The notes below the pieces were generated by a model. That model did not search any database. It was given only the letters and a program-made list of their open reading frames with translations, and was not told where the DNA came from. A stretch of DNA of 64,000 nt from Odobenus rosmarus divergens (lineage: Eukaryota; Chordata; Mammalia; Carnivora; Odobenidae). The first letter of the stretch is position 1. Each line of letters begins with the position of its first letter. The DNA is taken from contig NW_004450459.1 in assembly GCF_000321225.1 (NCBI RefSeq), positions 1,446,471 through 1,510,470 on the forward strand, given 5' to 3'. The position numbers and the translations under genes are program-made. Below are positions 1-10,447 of the stretch, piece after piece.

Positions 1-76
1 CTAAAAACAAACAAACAAAAATCACTCCAGTTAAGTTGAGGGTATTACAATGTAATGCGTTCTGTTTAATTTGTAG

Positions 77-192
77 GAGTAGCCACTGTGTAAAAGAACC
101 GGTATCTGCACTTCACCGACTCTCCCAGCGACGCCGAAGAACGTACTCAGATACAGACTCTTGTAATGGTATTCCTCTTGAAGACCCAGATA
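77..192 (+). CDS. PLEKHA3: PLEKHA3 penultimate exon
   Basis: The exon is 116 bases. The acceptor is ...tttgtag at 71-76 and the donor is A|GTGAGT at 192/193. It encodes the KEPVS...[11 protein letters not shown]...LEDPD segment. The reading frame continues past the donor to a stop at about 284, but that extension is intronic. Confidence 0.93.
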
Positions 193-3107
193 GTGAGTTA
201 AATGCAGCTCTGTCTCTTTCTTTGGCTTATTCTCCAGAATTGTTGTGGTGCTCTCTAAGTGTTGAAATAAACGAAGGATACTGATAGTCAACACTGTACT
301 TTGCCCTTGGATTCATTCCTTAATTCAGAGCCAGGCAAACAGCACACAATCCACAGAAGCTCCTATTTCCTCTTACGGACACCTTTGTTATTACCTAAGA
401 AGTGCTGAATACCTCTATGTAAGTGCCATATCTTTGATTTATATATGTGTATATATAACATCAAAATGTTTTCTTCCCAGTACATTTTAGTAATCTCTTA
501 GTAATGTTCTACTCCCACTATATTTACATTTCAGAAACATTTTAGAAGAAAGCGTGAATTGTGGGTAGGATTCTAGGGGAAAATGAAGTCAAGGTCTAAG
601 TTCAGAGAAAAAAAAATCAGCATTGTTACTTAAATAATTTGAAATGGCCAAGGAAAATACATTTTTCCGGTGGTGGTGGTGAATTATAGTAGCATTTATT
701 CCTGTACCTTTTCCTCCCTTTTTCTTTAAAGAGGCAGCATAAAGAGGTTGAATACTTTAGGAAAGGTTTTGTGGTTTATGTTCAAACTTAGTTATTTTTC
801 TCTTCAGAGAGAAAGCTTTTTCAAAGCTTTTGTTGAGTGGTGATGATTTGCTTCTATGTTGGATATTTTATTTATTTATTTATTTTTAAGATTTATTCAC
901 TTATTTTGAGAGAGTGAGAATGAGAGAGAGAGAGAGAGTACATGAGAGGGGGGAGGGTTAGAGGGAGAAGCAGGCTCCTCGCTGAGCAGGGAGCCCGATG
1001 TGGGACTTGATCCCGGGACTCCAGGATCATGACCTGAGCCGAAGACAGTCACTTAACCAACTGAGCCACCCAGGCGCCCCTATGTTGGATATTTTAGATT
1101 GATTTTTCTAGTTTTCTAATTTTCTAGACTTTTTTATTTGTTTTTAATATTAATTTATTTGGGAGAGAGCGAATCTGTCTCAGGATATCTAGTTAGACAG
1201 TGGTGACCATGACTTGTTGTGAACACAAATAGGGTCTTACTATTACAACTCCATTAGTAGACTTTTGCTTTTCAGAGTCTTTCCTCTTGCCCATGAAGCA
1301 TGTGTGATGGAAATTACATACAGTTCCTAGTTAGGGGACAGGTCGTGTTCCAAGAATTTGTAAGTCTGTCGTTCGGAAAACAGATTTTATTTCTCTTGTG
1401 GAAATGACATCATAAATGGTGTTTAGATTTCTTTAGGTTGCCTGGAAGAGCCCAGCTAATTCACATTGATTAAAATTTGTTTTACGGAACCAGAAAGTTA
1501 AACAGGTTCAATGGTGGGGGGAAGATAGAGTTCATGAAGGTGGTGGAGTTTGGAGAGGGACCGCTGGTCATTTTCAGATTTTTAGAAGGTGATGGCATCT
1601 TTTTTTGTTGTTGTTTCTTGCAGAACTATTTATTGATATAGAGCACTACTCTGTGCTCGTTGCCATATTTGAATTTAAGTTGGGACAGTGGGTACAAAAA
1701 GGAAGGAAAAGGGGTGAGGGTGGGAAGGGGAAGGGAGAAGGAAACTTCCCCAGGCCAGTTTAGTACAACTTGGAGGAACTAAGTGGAAGAGGGTTAGAGG
1801 TTCGGTGTGGGAGGCAGGTAGGGTAGATTCTGACTGACCTTGTTTTTTCTGCCTGGTTTACGTGACCCTTTGAATCTAGAGCCCATGAAAGAGTTCTGTA
1901 TGCTGCCTGTACTTTTCTCTAGATACTGCTCCTTTTTAGTCTAAGGGGATCATTTTCATTTGTGATGGCGAAAATAATTTTTTAAAAAATCCAGCCATTT
2001 TTCTTAGCTCTCTTGTAAGCACCCTGGTTTTGAATTTTTGAAACCAATTTTCAGAAGCTCTCAGTGTGCATGCCTGACTCCATTTAGCATTCCCATAGTT
2101 AGCTGTTAAGGAGTGTAACAGAACTGGTCACACATACCTTCACACACATGTACACACATACATGCATCCGTAGTTATATACAAACATATATCTCAGTTCT
2201 CTAGAACATTTTTTAAGTTGGGAAGTGTGGCTAGAGAAGTTTTATCCTTAGATTTCCATCTGTTTATCGTAAAACTTTGTGTCTCGGTTAGTTGACAAAG
2301 CAGAGACTGAATTGGTGCTCTTTAGAAAGTACATGTTTTGCAATTGGGCAGTCTTAGTGGCTGCCCCACTAAGAATATTTATCCCCAAGAATTCTTTTCC
2401 TTGAGAGAGAAAACTTCTATTTTTTTATTAACTAGATTTAAAAAAATTATAAAAGTAGTAACCGTTCCTGGTAAATTCAAATAACATGTACACACAAAAG
2501 TGCAATTGTTTGGGAATGGGGCCATGCCAATGTGTTTAGCTGTGTTCAGTTGCAGCTGCAGTGAGTTCTGTGAGTTGTATTCCACGTGGAAATACGGGAA
2601 CTTTCAGTGTGAGGTACCTTGTCAGCTTTGCTCAGAAAGTCTTATGATGAGAAGAGTAAGACCTGAATTAGTCCTCACTCTATTACCAGTTGTGTGATCT
2701 TGGGTGAGGCATGTAACCTTTTTTGGATCTTGTTGTTTTGTTTTGATTTGTTTTTTTCCCTAGAAAACAGGAAGGATACTAACAGCATTACAACAATCAG
2801 GCTGAAAAATCAGTAGGTAACTAAGACTACATTCACTTCAGCATATATTTGCTGACTGCCCACTATGTGCCAACCATGGTTCTAGCAGTGAGCCAAACGA
2901 ATATCTCTACTTCTGGTGCCCTCGTAATTTAGTTCCTTAACTATGAAGTTTCTCCTTATGACTGCCAATAGTGGGAAGGTGAGATTTTTCTCTATTAAGC
3001 AAATAGTCAAAAAAATTAATAGGAAGCTGAAGGAATTTCATGTCCCTAAATAGGAAATTTAAAAAAAATTTTTTTCAATGGAGAACTGGAGTTAATATCG
3101 ATAGCAT

Positions 3108-3138
<31 letters not shown>

Positions 3139-3293
3139 TCAACCTTTTACTTGATTTCTTAATAGGACCTGTTCACTGTTCAAGAAATACACTTAATGGA
3201 GATCTGGCATCAGCAGCCATTCCTGAAGAAAGCAGACTTACGGCCAAAAAGAAATCTGAATCGGAAGACGCTCTTCCATCCTTCTCTTCCTGA
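77..3293 (+). CDS. PLEKHA3: PLEKHA3 (FAPP1) C-terminal coding region, two exons joined 77..192 and 3166..3293
   Basis: PLEKHA3 encodes FAPP1, a Golgi adaptor whose N-terminal PH domain binds phosphatidylinositol 4-phosphate and ARF1. Only the C-terminal tail is here, about 81 residues, so the PH domain lies left of the window. The reading frame gives the recognisable segments [20 protein letters not shown] and, in the last exon, [20 protein letters not shown] ending at SFSS-stop, closely matching the human tail as I recall it. The first exon starts after an AG at 75-76 with the last base of an Arg codon, and it ends with the first base of another Arg codon completed by GA at 3166-3167. The tail is basic, then acidic and serine-rich, with no further fold visible. 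The gene converges on TTN. Confidence 0.95.
871..1080 (-). mobile_element. Can-SINE (tRNA-derived carnivore SINE)
   Basis: On the + strand it reads as a T-rich end, a GA-rich (CT)n region and the head GAGCCACCCAGGCGCCCC, so the element is inserted in minus orientation. It is flanked by a perfect 16-base target-site duplication, TATGTTGGATATTTTA, at 855-870 and 1081-1096. Confidence 0.95.
2655..2740 (+). mobile_element. MIR fragment
   Basis: The stretch resembles the MIR core: CCAGTTGTGTGATCTTGGGT followed by a (A)GGCATGTAACC-like segment. It is an old, diverged tRNA-derived SINE inside the PLEKHA3 intron. The identification is from memory of the consensus. Confidence 0.65.
2836..2935 (+). 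mobile_element. L2-like LINE fragment
   Basis: The sequence CCCACTATGTGCCAACCATG, followed by TTCTAGCAGTGAGCCAAACG, resembles the L2 3'-end motif 'cctactatgtgccaggcactgttctag'. It is diverged, and the boundaries are approximate. Confidence 0.55.
3108..3140 (+). repeat. (ATTT)n microsatellite beside the PLEKHA3 acceptor
   Basis: Tandem ATTT units end about 25 bases before the last-exon acceptor. They take the place of part of the pyrimidine tract region. Confidence 0.9.
3166..3293 (+). CDS. PLEKHA3: PLEKHA3 last coding exon with stop codon
   Basis: The acceptor is ttaatag|GA at 3165/3166. The exon codes for [20 protein letters not shown] and onwards to SFSS, with TGA at 3291-3293. Upstream lies an A/T-rich (ATTT)n tract at 3108-3140 in the place where a pyrimidine tract is expected. 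Confidence 0.94.
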
Positions 3294-4085
3294 GGAAACG
3301 GAAGTGTCCAACTTCCTCTAAGTATTGCTATGCAAAAGCTGCTGTACTGAAACTATGTTATAGGGAGTGGTTTTTCCCTTAGGATTTCTCTGCACTTTAT
3401 AGAATACTGTAAAACAAACAACAAAAAAACAACCCACATACCTTTGAAGTGTATTTTATCTTTATATAGTTTATTTGCAAGAGTATTTTCCTAATAACTT
3501 CACAGTTTGAATGTGCATCTTTTTTTTTTTTTTTAAACAAATGATGGTGTAACATTTTGACCTCCAAAAGGACAAATGTAGATATTTTTCTAAAAAACTG
3601 TGAGGGACTGACGGATGAGTCAGTGTGTATTGTAGCTTATAAACATGAAATCTTAGAAACATAAGGTTTCTGTTTGACAGAAGTGTGGTATCTGTAACTT
3701 GTGCCATGGACCAAATGGTCACTTTACCCCAGCTAAAAATGAGTTACGATAGCAGCTTGATGGTGATTCTATTATATTCCCTTAAGCAAAAGGAAACATT
3801 TAATATTCTACATATTTTTAGCCCCAATACCGTGACATATTGAGGATTTTTTTAAAAACCAGACTATGCTGTCCTTCATATGTGAAGTTGACACTACTGA
3901 TTTGTCAATACCAAATGTTGGGTTAAAGTATTTAACTTTTATTTATTTATTTTTCTCTTGCATCAAAAAATGATTGCATCCTAACTTTTATGACCTACCA
4001 AATTTAAGATGTGTATACATTGTTATTTACATTGTTCTAGGAAAGAGGTGAATGTTGTAGTGACCTTGCTCACTTACACCAGAGA

Positions 4086-4091
4086 AATAAA
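4086..4091 (+). terminator. PLEKHA3: candidate PLEKHA3 polyadenylation signal 1
   Basis: AATAAA lies about 790 bases after the stop codon, in GAGAAATAAACG. Confidence 0.4.
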
Positions 4092-4451
4092 CGCCTTTCA
4101 AAGGAAGAGGATTTTAGTGCTTTTTTCCTAAAATAGACATTAAGCTGCTGTTGTAAGGTATTAATGTTTGCAGTTCTTTAGACTATCTAGAGACATTTTT
4201 TTATTTATGACTATTTATACAAAAAAAAGGAATTCTGTCAAGGTGACTGCTCTACATCACTTGAGAATGGCATTATTTAATTAAAGAACAAATAGCATTT
4301 TTTGGTAGTGCCTGTCCATACCTATTGTCAGTGTTTGCCTTGTAAACTGTTTTTTTTAAATTCACTTTGGAGGGATGGTTTTGTCCAAGGTCTTGGATGA
4401 GGAGCACTTTAAAACAAACTGGTTTGGTGTTTTTAAGTTAATCACATGTTT

Positions 4452-4457
4452 AATAAA
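4452..4457 (+). terminator. PLEKHA3: candidate PLEKHA3 polyadenylation signal 2
   Basis: AATAAA in TTTAATAAATATATGG is followed by T-rich and TGTT-rich sequence, as expected of a downstream element. This makes it one of the better candidates. Confidence 0.45.
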
Positions 4458-5184
4458 TATATGGTTTTTGCATTCAAACTCATCATATAATACATTGTAT
4501 TTTTTACATTGTTGATACTCTGTCTAATCTTTATCAAGTGCTATTGGTGTTCTTTATTGTTTTGATTTTGTTTGTATATTTGGACCTCCTAGTGAATACA
4601 CAAATGAGGCATGTTTTTAGGTTTGTTGCCTATGAGCTTAGAATAGTGTGGCCTATTTCACTTTAAATTTCTCTCACAGATTTATGTGGGACATTTTTTT
4701 AAAGAGTTAATATTTGGTATTTACTTCACTAAGAATAAACCTGTAATTGTAAGTTTAAAATGGACATAAATAATCTAAATACATTAATATACATTTAGAT
4801 AAACTGTATGCTACTTAAAAGTATTTGTGATTTTAAATAGCACACAGGTCATTATATTAAGTGGAAATTTTTTTTCTGCTCATATGTTGTATTTCATGTT
4901 TAATTTGAGAAAATTTTAATAATGTAGTAAGTTTCACGTTGAGCAAGTAATCAGAGTTTTTGCTTTTTGTTGTGGTAGTAAGAATTTCCATCGTGATTAG
5001 ATCATGAAAGTCAAGGTGCTACTGATAGGAGTTTTTCAGGTCAGTATTTTTTTTTTTTTCGAACCAATAGGTTTATAATGAAAACACTATAACAGGCTTT
5101 TGAACTCATAGGAAATAAATCCATTTTTTATTGCTTTATCCAAAAAGATGAGTTCCTGAACAGTTTTCTGTAAATATTTTTTAA

Positions 5185-5190
5185 AATAAA
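5185..5190 (+). terminator. PLEKHA3: candidate distal PLEKHA3 polyadenylation signal
   Basis: AATAAA in TTAAAATAAAATGC is followed by T-rich sequence. A second AATAAA at 5114-5119 lies just upstream. Confidence 0.35.
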
Positions 5191-5210
5191 ATGCTATCAT
5201 TTCTGGTTCG

Positions 5211-6339
5211 TATCATTTTTTCCCCCTTTGAAACAGGTGCTTTGAACAGGTGTTGCCGTATTCCTCAATATGGCTTTTATTGTTACTGGGCCTTGCTTTT
5301 TCCCCTTAGGAACCAACACGTTTGTGAAATCATTTTTTGGGGGGAGTATAAATATATCCTGAATGACATCTAGGTTTGGATTAGTGAATTGATAGCATGA
5401 AGCAACCTATAAAGCAGCCATTTTGAGGAGCCCTGTGTATGTTCAAGTATGGCCTGACTTTTCTGAATTTTAAGAAAAAGGTAAACCAAATAACAGTTCT
5501 GTAAGAGTTTTAGCTTGTCAGAATTTTCTATAAGCTATAGGTATTGGTTGTTCCTTTTTTGCTTTGTCTAGGCCTTGGGGTTATCGAGAAATTTGGAGAC
5601 TTTTGGTATATCATTGACCTTCTAAGCAAAGCCAGTGCTTGTTTTTCTTTCCAAGTGCCTGGTTTCTGTTGTATGGGAACCCAGGCCTCCATGGTTAAAG
5701 TGACTTGGATGCGAATTCTTTTCTAACTGGACTAAATTTGAATTCTGCTATGTTACCTTGAATTATTGTGTTATCTTCAATCAGGACAAGTTGAGAAATG
5801 GATGCTGTCACTTGAATTTAAATTCTAAAGCAGGCGATAAAGTATCTTCATTTCCATAGTCACCATTTGACTTTGATCTTTGAAGGTGAAAGTTTGACCT
5901 TTGACCCTGAAGTGTAGTTTTTCACTGCATTATTAACACTTACTGTTTAGAAATCATCATGAAGATCTCAGGAAATATATCTTTGTAATATATTACTGTT
6001 ATACTGCTCTTAATACTAATTCCACATACATTATTATATCATTAATTTGGACTCTACCAGTTCTTCCCTTTTTTTTTTTTTTTTTAAATTAAATGAAGTG
6101 CCTCCAGGTCTGTCCTTTGAGCAGTGTACGTAGAGGGCATGTCCTGGCCTGAGAAAAAGCCTGGTGAGGCTGCTGGAGCTCCTTCCAGGAGGTCTCTCTT
6201 TTAGTAGCCCAGGTGGGGTAAGCAGGTTGTAAGTGGTAGAGAGGGTTTCCTTTTCTTGTCTTTCCAGTTCCCCAGTTTTCCTTTTTTTGAATTCATACCA
6301 AATTTGTCAATGAAAAACATTAAAAAAAAAATTTAGCTT
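5211..6339. other. intergenic A/T-rich sequence, no gene recognised
   Basis: Only short, non-conserved open frames are present. There are poly-T runs near 6070. I recognise no exon, RNA gene or intact mobile element here. Confidence 0.6.
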
Positions 6340-6690
6340 TCTTTTTATTAAAAAGTAACTCATGCACATACATCATTTTTTTTTTTTTAAAGATTTTATT
6401 TATTTATTCATGAGAGACAGACAGAGAGAGAGAGAGAGAGAGAAGCAGAGGGAGAAGCAGGCTCCCAAGGAGCAGGGAGCCCGACGCGGGACTCGATCCC
6501 AGGACCCTGGGATCATGACCCGAGCCGAAGGCAGACACTTAATGACTGAGCCACCCAGGCGCCCACATACATAGTTTCTAATGAAAAAAAAAAAAAGTTC
6601 CGCCTCGTCCCAGCTTAGTGCCCTAGAGATAAGCACTTTCAACACTTAGTGGTTTGTTCCTACTTGAAAATATATTGTGTTCCTTTTTCT
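6340..6690. mobile_element. probable old L1 3'-end fragment split by a SINE
   Basis: The flanks of the SINE at 6374-6564 read like a diverged L1M-type 3' region (…AAAAAGTAACTCATGCACATA…, then …AGAGATAAGCACTTTCAACA…). A similar '…GAGATAACCACTCTTCTTTG…' stretch occurs near 11,835. The family assignment is tentative. Confidence 0.35.
6374..6564 (-). mobile_element. Can-SINE
   Basis: It has a poly-T end, AAAGATTTTATTTATTTATT, a GA-repeat region and the head GAGCCACCCAGGCGCCC, in minus orientation. The short flanking duplication ACATACAT lies at 6366-6373 and 6565-6572. Confidence 0.93.
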
Positions 6691-6841
6691 TGATTTATCA
6701 ATTTCAGAAATGCTTTCTTGAGTTTCTTTCAGGGCAGGCAGGAATTGCTTTTCTTAGATCCCTACCTCCCCCCATTTCTTCCCCATCTCTCCCAATCTCC
6801 CAATATAGTTTAGCCAGAGATTTTTGTAAAATCAATAGCTA

Positions 6842-7301
6842 CACGGTAGTTCTCCCTTATCTGCTGTTTTGCTTTCTGTGGCGTTGCTTGCTTTGGCCTC
6901 AGTTACCCGCAGTCAGTCGCCGGCTAGAAGCAGGTGATTATTCTTATGTCATCAGGTCATTAGGAGCTGAACGTCACAGTGCCTGCGTCGTTCACCTCCC
7001 TTCGTCTCCCGCGCAGGTGTGTTCTCTCATGTCACCATGAGGAGAAGGGTGAGTACAGCACAATATTAGAGAGAGAGAGACCACGTTCACTGAACTTTTA
7101 TTGCAGTGTATTGTCCTAATCGTTCTATTTTATTATTAGTTGTGGATCTGTTACTGTGCCTAATTTATAAGTTAAGCTTTATCAGAGGTGTATATGCGCA
7201 GAGAAAAACATAGTATATACTGGGTTCAGTGCTATCTGCAGTTTCAGGCGTCCACTGGGGGTCTTGGAACGGGTGCCCCAGGGATAAGGGGGGGACTGCT
7301 G
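6842..7301. mobile_element. MER44-like Tigger MITE (Tc1/mariner-pogo type), both ends present
   Basis: The left end GGTAGTTCTCCCTTATCTGC and the right end GGATAAGGGGGGACTGCTG are imperfect inverted repeats that match the MER44/Tigger7 terminal motif CAGTAGTCCCCCCTTATCCG. The interior near the right end (TTTCAGGCGTCCACTGGGGG then TCTTGGAACG) also fits. TA dinucleotides flank both ends at 6840-6841 and 7302-7303. At about 460 bases it is non-autonomous with no transposase. It is an old eutherian fossil. Confidence 0.8.
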
Positions 7302-7303
7302 TA

Positions 7304-8211
7304 AATGTTGGTCACTCATGAACCCCATGATGATCTGTCATTGTTTCTTCTCCACTAGAACCTTATTTTCCCCAGGATTAATGACTGCCTGATTTTAAAA
7401 TTTTGCTGTTTTTTATGTACCTATCACAAAGATTATCCGAAGGCTTAAGTGCTCAAAAACATCATATAGTCTATCAGTTCCTTTTTTTTTTTTTTGACCT
7501 TCAGAGACATTTTTTCCACAATCCTTTGTCTTCTGCCATCTGGACTGTTGCTTTTCAGCGGTCATTCTGGGACTTACTTGGTTTTTTAGTCTTAGGTTGC
7601 ATTTCCTGTTTATTGGATCCTATGACTTTCTCTTTTTTGATTTACTGCCCCCTTTTTGCTAAAGTGTATTCACCGCTGAAAACTTTCTAGGAAAACGTGC
7701 ATGACAGGTAAAGATTATGAGGCTTTACAGGTCTGAAAATGTCTCTACTCTTGATTGATTGGTAGTTTGGAGTATATGTTGAAAATAATTTTTTTCTCAG
7801 AACTTTAAAGTGCTGCATTGTCTTATTGTATTCACTATTTTTGTGAGAATTCTGATACTAATTTTTACATAGACCTGCTTTTACACTCTGGAAGCTTTTA
7901 GGAGCTTCTCCCTATTCCTGACATTTCACGATGTTGTGTGGGTCTTTATTGATTCATGTTGATGGGCACTCGACTTGGTGGAGTCCTTCAATTAGTAGAC
8001 TTGTCTACTTCAATTCTGGGAATATTTTTGTGTTACCTTCTGATAATTTTCTCTCCTCCATTTTCTCTAGCCTATCTTTCTAGAATTTCTGTTATTTGAA
8101 TGTTGGATCTTCCAGATTGATCCTCTAATTTAAAAAATTTTCTTCTCTGGTTGCTCATTGAGTTGTATTATATATTATCTTCTAGCTCTCTTGAAAATTT
8201 TTTTTAGCTAT
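7304..8211. other. intergenic, no feature recognised
   Basis: The sequence is T-rich with short open frames that resemble no known protein. I can support no repeat family here. Confidence 0.5.
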
Positions 8212-8225
8212 GTGTTTTAATTTCT

Positions 8226-8424
8226 TTTTTTTAAGATTTATTTTAGAGAGAGAGAGAATGAGAGAGCGAGGAGGGGGGTGAGGGCCAGAGGGAGAGGGAA
8301 AGAGAGACTCTCAAGCAGACTCCCTGCTGAGTCCAACATGGGCTCGATCTCACACCCCTGAGATCATGACCTGAGCCCAAGTCAAGAGTCAGATGCTTAA
8401 CTGACTGAGCCACCCAGGCGCCCC
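8226..8424 (-). mobile_element. Can-SINE
   Basis: It ends in GAGCCACCCAGGCGCCCC. A near-perfect 14-base duplication flanks it: GTGTTTTAATTTCT at 8212-8225 and GTATTTTAATTTCT at 8425-8438. Confidence 0.94.
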
Positions 8425-8773
8425 GTATTTTAATTTCTAAGATTTTTTTCCCCCTCTTTGTTCCTTTTTTTTTTTTTTTTTTTAATAATATCCTGTTGCA
8501 TTTCAGTGGAGATCTTTTCTTTGGAGCTGTTCGGTTTCTCTAGAAAGGCCTCCTGGGTTTTGATAGCAGGGTAGAAAAAGAGGACTGAGGACCCCACAGT
8601 TTATATGGTGACTTTTACTTAATCTCCTACTTTCAGCCTCCCCATACACTGTCCCCTCGCCCAGCCATTCCAGTCTTCTATGGATGGTGACCCTCGGGTC
8701 ACCTGTGGTTGGAGGTTGGGGGGGTGGGAGGGTCGTCTGGCTGGGGAGGGGACCTGGGGTCCTGTTGCTTTTT

Positions 8774-8968
8774 TTTTTTTTTTAAATATTTATTTATTTG
8801 ACAGAGAGAGACACAGCGAGAGAGGGAACACAAGCAGGCGGAATGGGAGAGGGAGAAGCAGACTTCCCACAGAGCAGGGAGCCTGATGTGGGGCTCGATC
8901 CCAGGACCCTGGGACCATGACCTGAGCCGAAGGCAGACACTTAACGACTGAGCCACCCAGGCGCCCCA
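8774..8968 (-). mobile_element. Can-SINE
   Basis: It has a complete tRNA-like head with GAGCCACCCAGGCGCCCC and a (CT)n/poly-T end. It is flanked by a perfect 19-base duplication, TGGGGTCCTGTTGCTTTTT, at 8755-8773 and 8969-8987, which suggests a fairly recent insertion. Confidence 0.95.
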
Positions 8969-9448
8969 TGGGGTCCTGTTGCTTTTTATACAGACTTCTA
9001 GTCCTATGTTCAGCCCTATACTTCACCCCTTTTTCTGTAACACCTGGTACTTCCAAGTCCTGAACTTGTTAGGTGCTTAGTAGAATGTATTTATTTGTTG
9101 GCTTCTCTCTTCTGGGTAGTTAAGGCTTTAACTTCCTCCTTTCTCCTAGGTTAGTTATCACACCTCCTCCTGGCTTATGTTTTTACAAACTCTCTTAAAA
9201 TCTCATGGTTCTGTAGTCTGTTCTCTTTGTCTTTATGAATTAATAACACTTATATTCCCTTTAATGTCTTTTTGGTGGGGTTTGGAGGTAGAGAAAATAA
9301 ATACAAGTGGTCAAGTCTACCATATTTCACTGGAAGTCTAGCTTTGAATTCAAATAGTGTGTAGAAAATAAAATTTCTTGAGTATCATTCTGTAATTTAT
9401 TATTTCCACTCTCTAATGATTTTTAATTAATATGCTTGATTCTACTGT

Positions 9449-9580
9449 ACTACCTACCTCATAGGGTGTTGTGAGGATTAGACGAGTCTGTGCATATGGA
9501 CCATTCAGAACAGAGCCTGCCTGGCTCACGGTATGTGTTAAGTCAGTGTTAGCTACTGTTAATATTGTTGTTACCATGAT
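9449..9580 (+). mobile_element. MIR fragment
   Basis: CTACCTCATAGGGTGTTGTG, then AGGATTAGACGAG and CAGAACAGAGCCTGCCTGGC, follows the MIR 3' consensus. The remainder of 8,988-10,206 shows nothing I can name. Confidence 0.8.
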
Positions 9581-10222
9581 GATTTTTACGACTATCACGC
9601 TTAATCCAGTAATCCATTTAGACTCGGATTAAGATTCCTAATGATTTTCATCATAGGAAGAATTATTGACATATGGGAAAATCTAGTGTTTGATAATTTG
9701 GCCCTACATTTAGTATACTTCACGTGAAATGTTCAGGTATTAAAGGTTATCTTTCTAAGACACATTAAAGCCTTAAAAATCCAATCAGTAATTATTACCG
9801 TATATGTTTTTAAAAGTATGTAATAACGATTTTGATGTGTTTTTAAGCTTTATTGGTATTGCGTTTTGATCATCTAAATATGAAGTGTAGCAAATAAACT
9901 TATGGAGATGATTGTTTATTATGCCTTCTCTACAGCCAGTAGATGTAATACTCTTCGAATATATAGGGTATAGAAACAGAGAAATGGTGGTCTCCAATCT
10001 CTGGATCTATGACCTTGTGAGTGGTTGTACAGTTTTCAGAAAATGTGAATTTATGCCTCAGAATGTCTGCATTTGCTCAATTTTAAGTATCTCCTTTGTA
10101 TCTAGATTGACTGTATGATAACACTAAATTCTAATTTTTAGAGGTGAAGTGGGATTAGGTGCTCACACTCCTCTTTTTATGGATAGTGAGCTGCATACTT
10201 TGAAGAAGGATTTTTCTTTTTT

Positions 10223-10431
10223 ATTTTTTTTTATAAATTTTTTTTAAGATTTCATTTATTTATTTGACAGAGAGAGACAGTGAGAGAGGGAACACAGCAG
10301 GGGGAGTGGGAGAGGGAGAAGCAGGCCCCCTGCGGAGGAGGGAGCCCGATGCGGGGCTCGATCCCAGGACCCTGGGACCATGACCTGAGCTGAAGGCAGA
10401 CGCTTAACACCCAAGCCACCCAGGCACCCCC
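10223..10431 (-). mobile_element. Can-SINE
   Basis: The head reads CAAGCCACCCAGGCACCCC, slightly diverged. The flanking 16-base duplication AGGATTTTTCTTTTTT lies at 10207-10222 and 10432-10447. Confidence 0.94.
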
Positions 10432-10447
10432 AGGATTTTTCTTTTTT

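Larger units (their letters stand above)
193..3165 (+). other. PLEKHA3: PLEKHA3 last intron
   Basis: This is a 2,973-base intron between the two recognised coding exons. It contains one Can-SINE (871-1080), a MIR fragment, an L2-like fragment and an (ATTT)n tract next to the acceptor. No other exon was recognised. Confidence 0.85.
3294..5210 (+). other. PLEKHA3: PLEKHA3 3' UTR (end uncertain)
   Basis: A/T-rich non-coding sequence follows the stop codon. Five AATAAA hexamers are visible, at 4086-4091, 4452-4457, 4734-4739, 5114-5119 and 5185-5190. The true end and the degree of alternative polyadenylation cannot be told from sequence. The right limit given is the last of these signals plus about 20 bases. 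Confidence 0.6.

Noticed and set aside
193..284. Extension of the PLEKHA3 frame past 192 to a stop
   Set aside because: GTGAGT at 193-198 is a good donor, and the downstream exon at 3166 restores the known protein tail.
6654..7040. 128-residue open frame on +
   Set aside because: Most of it is inside the MER44-like transposon remnant and old L1-like sequence. No transposase motif is visible.
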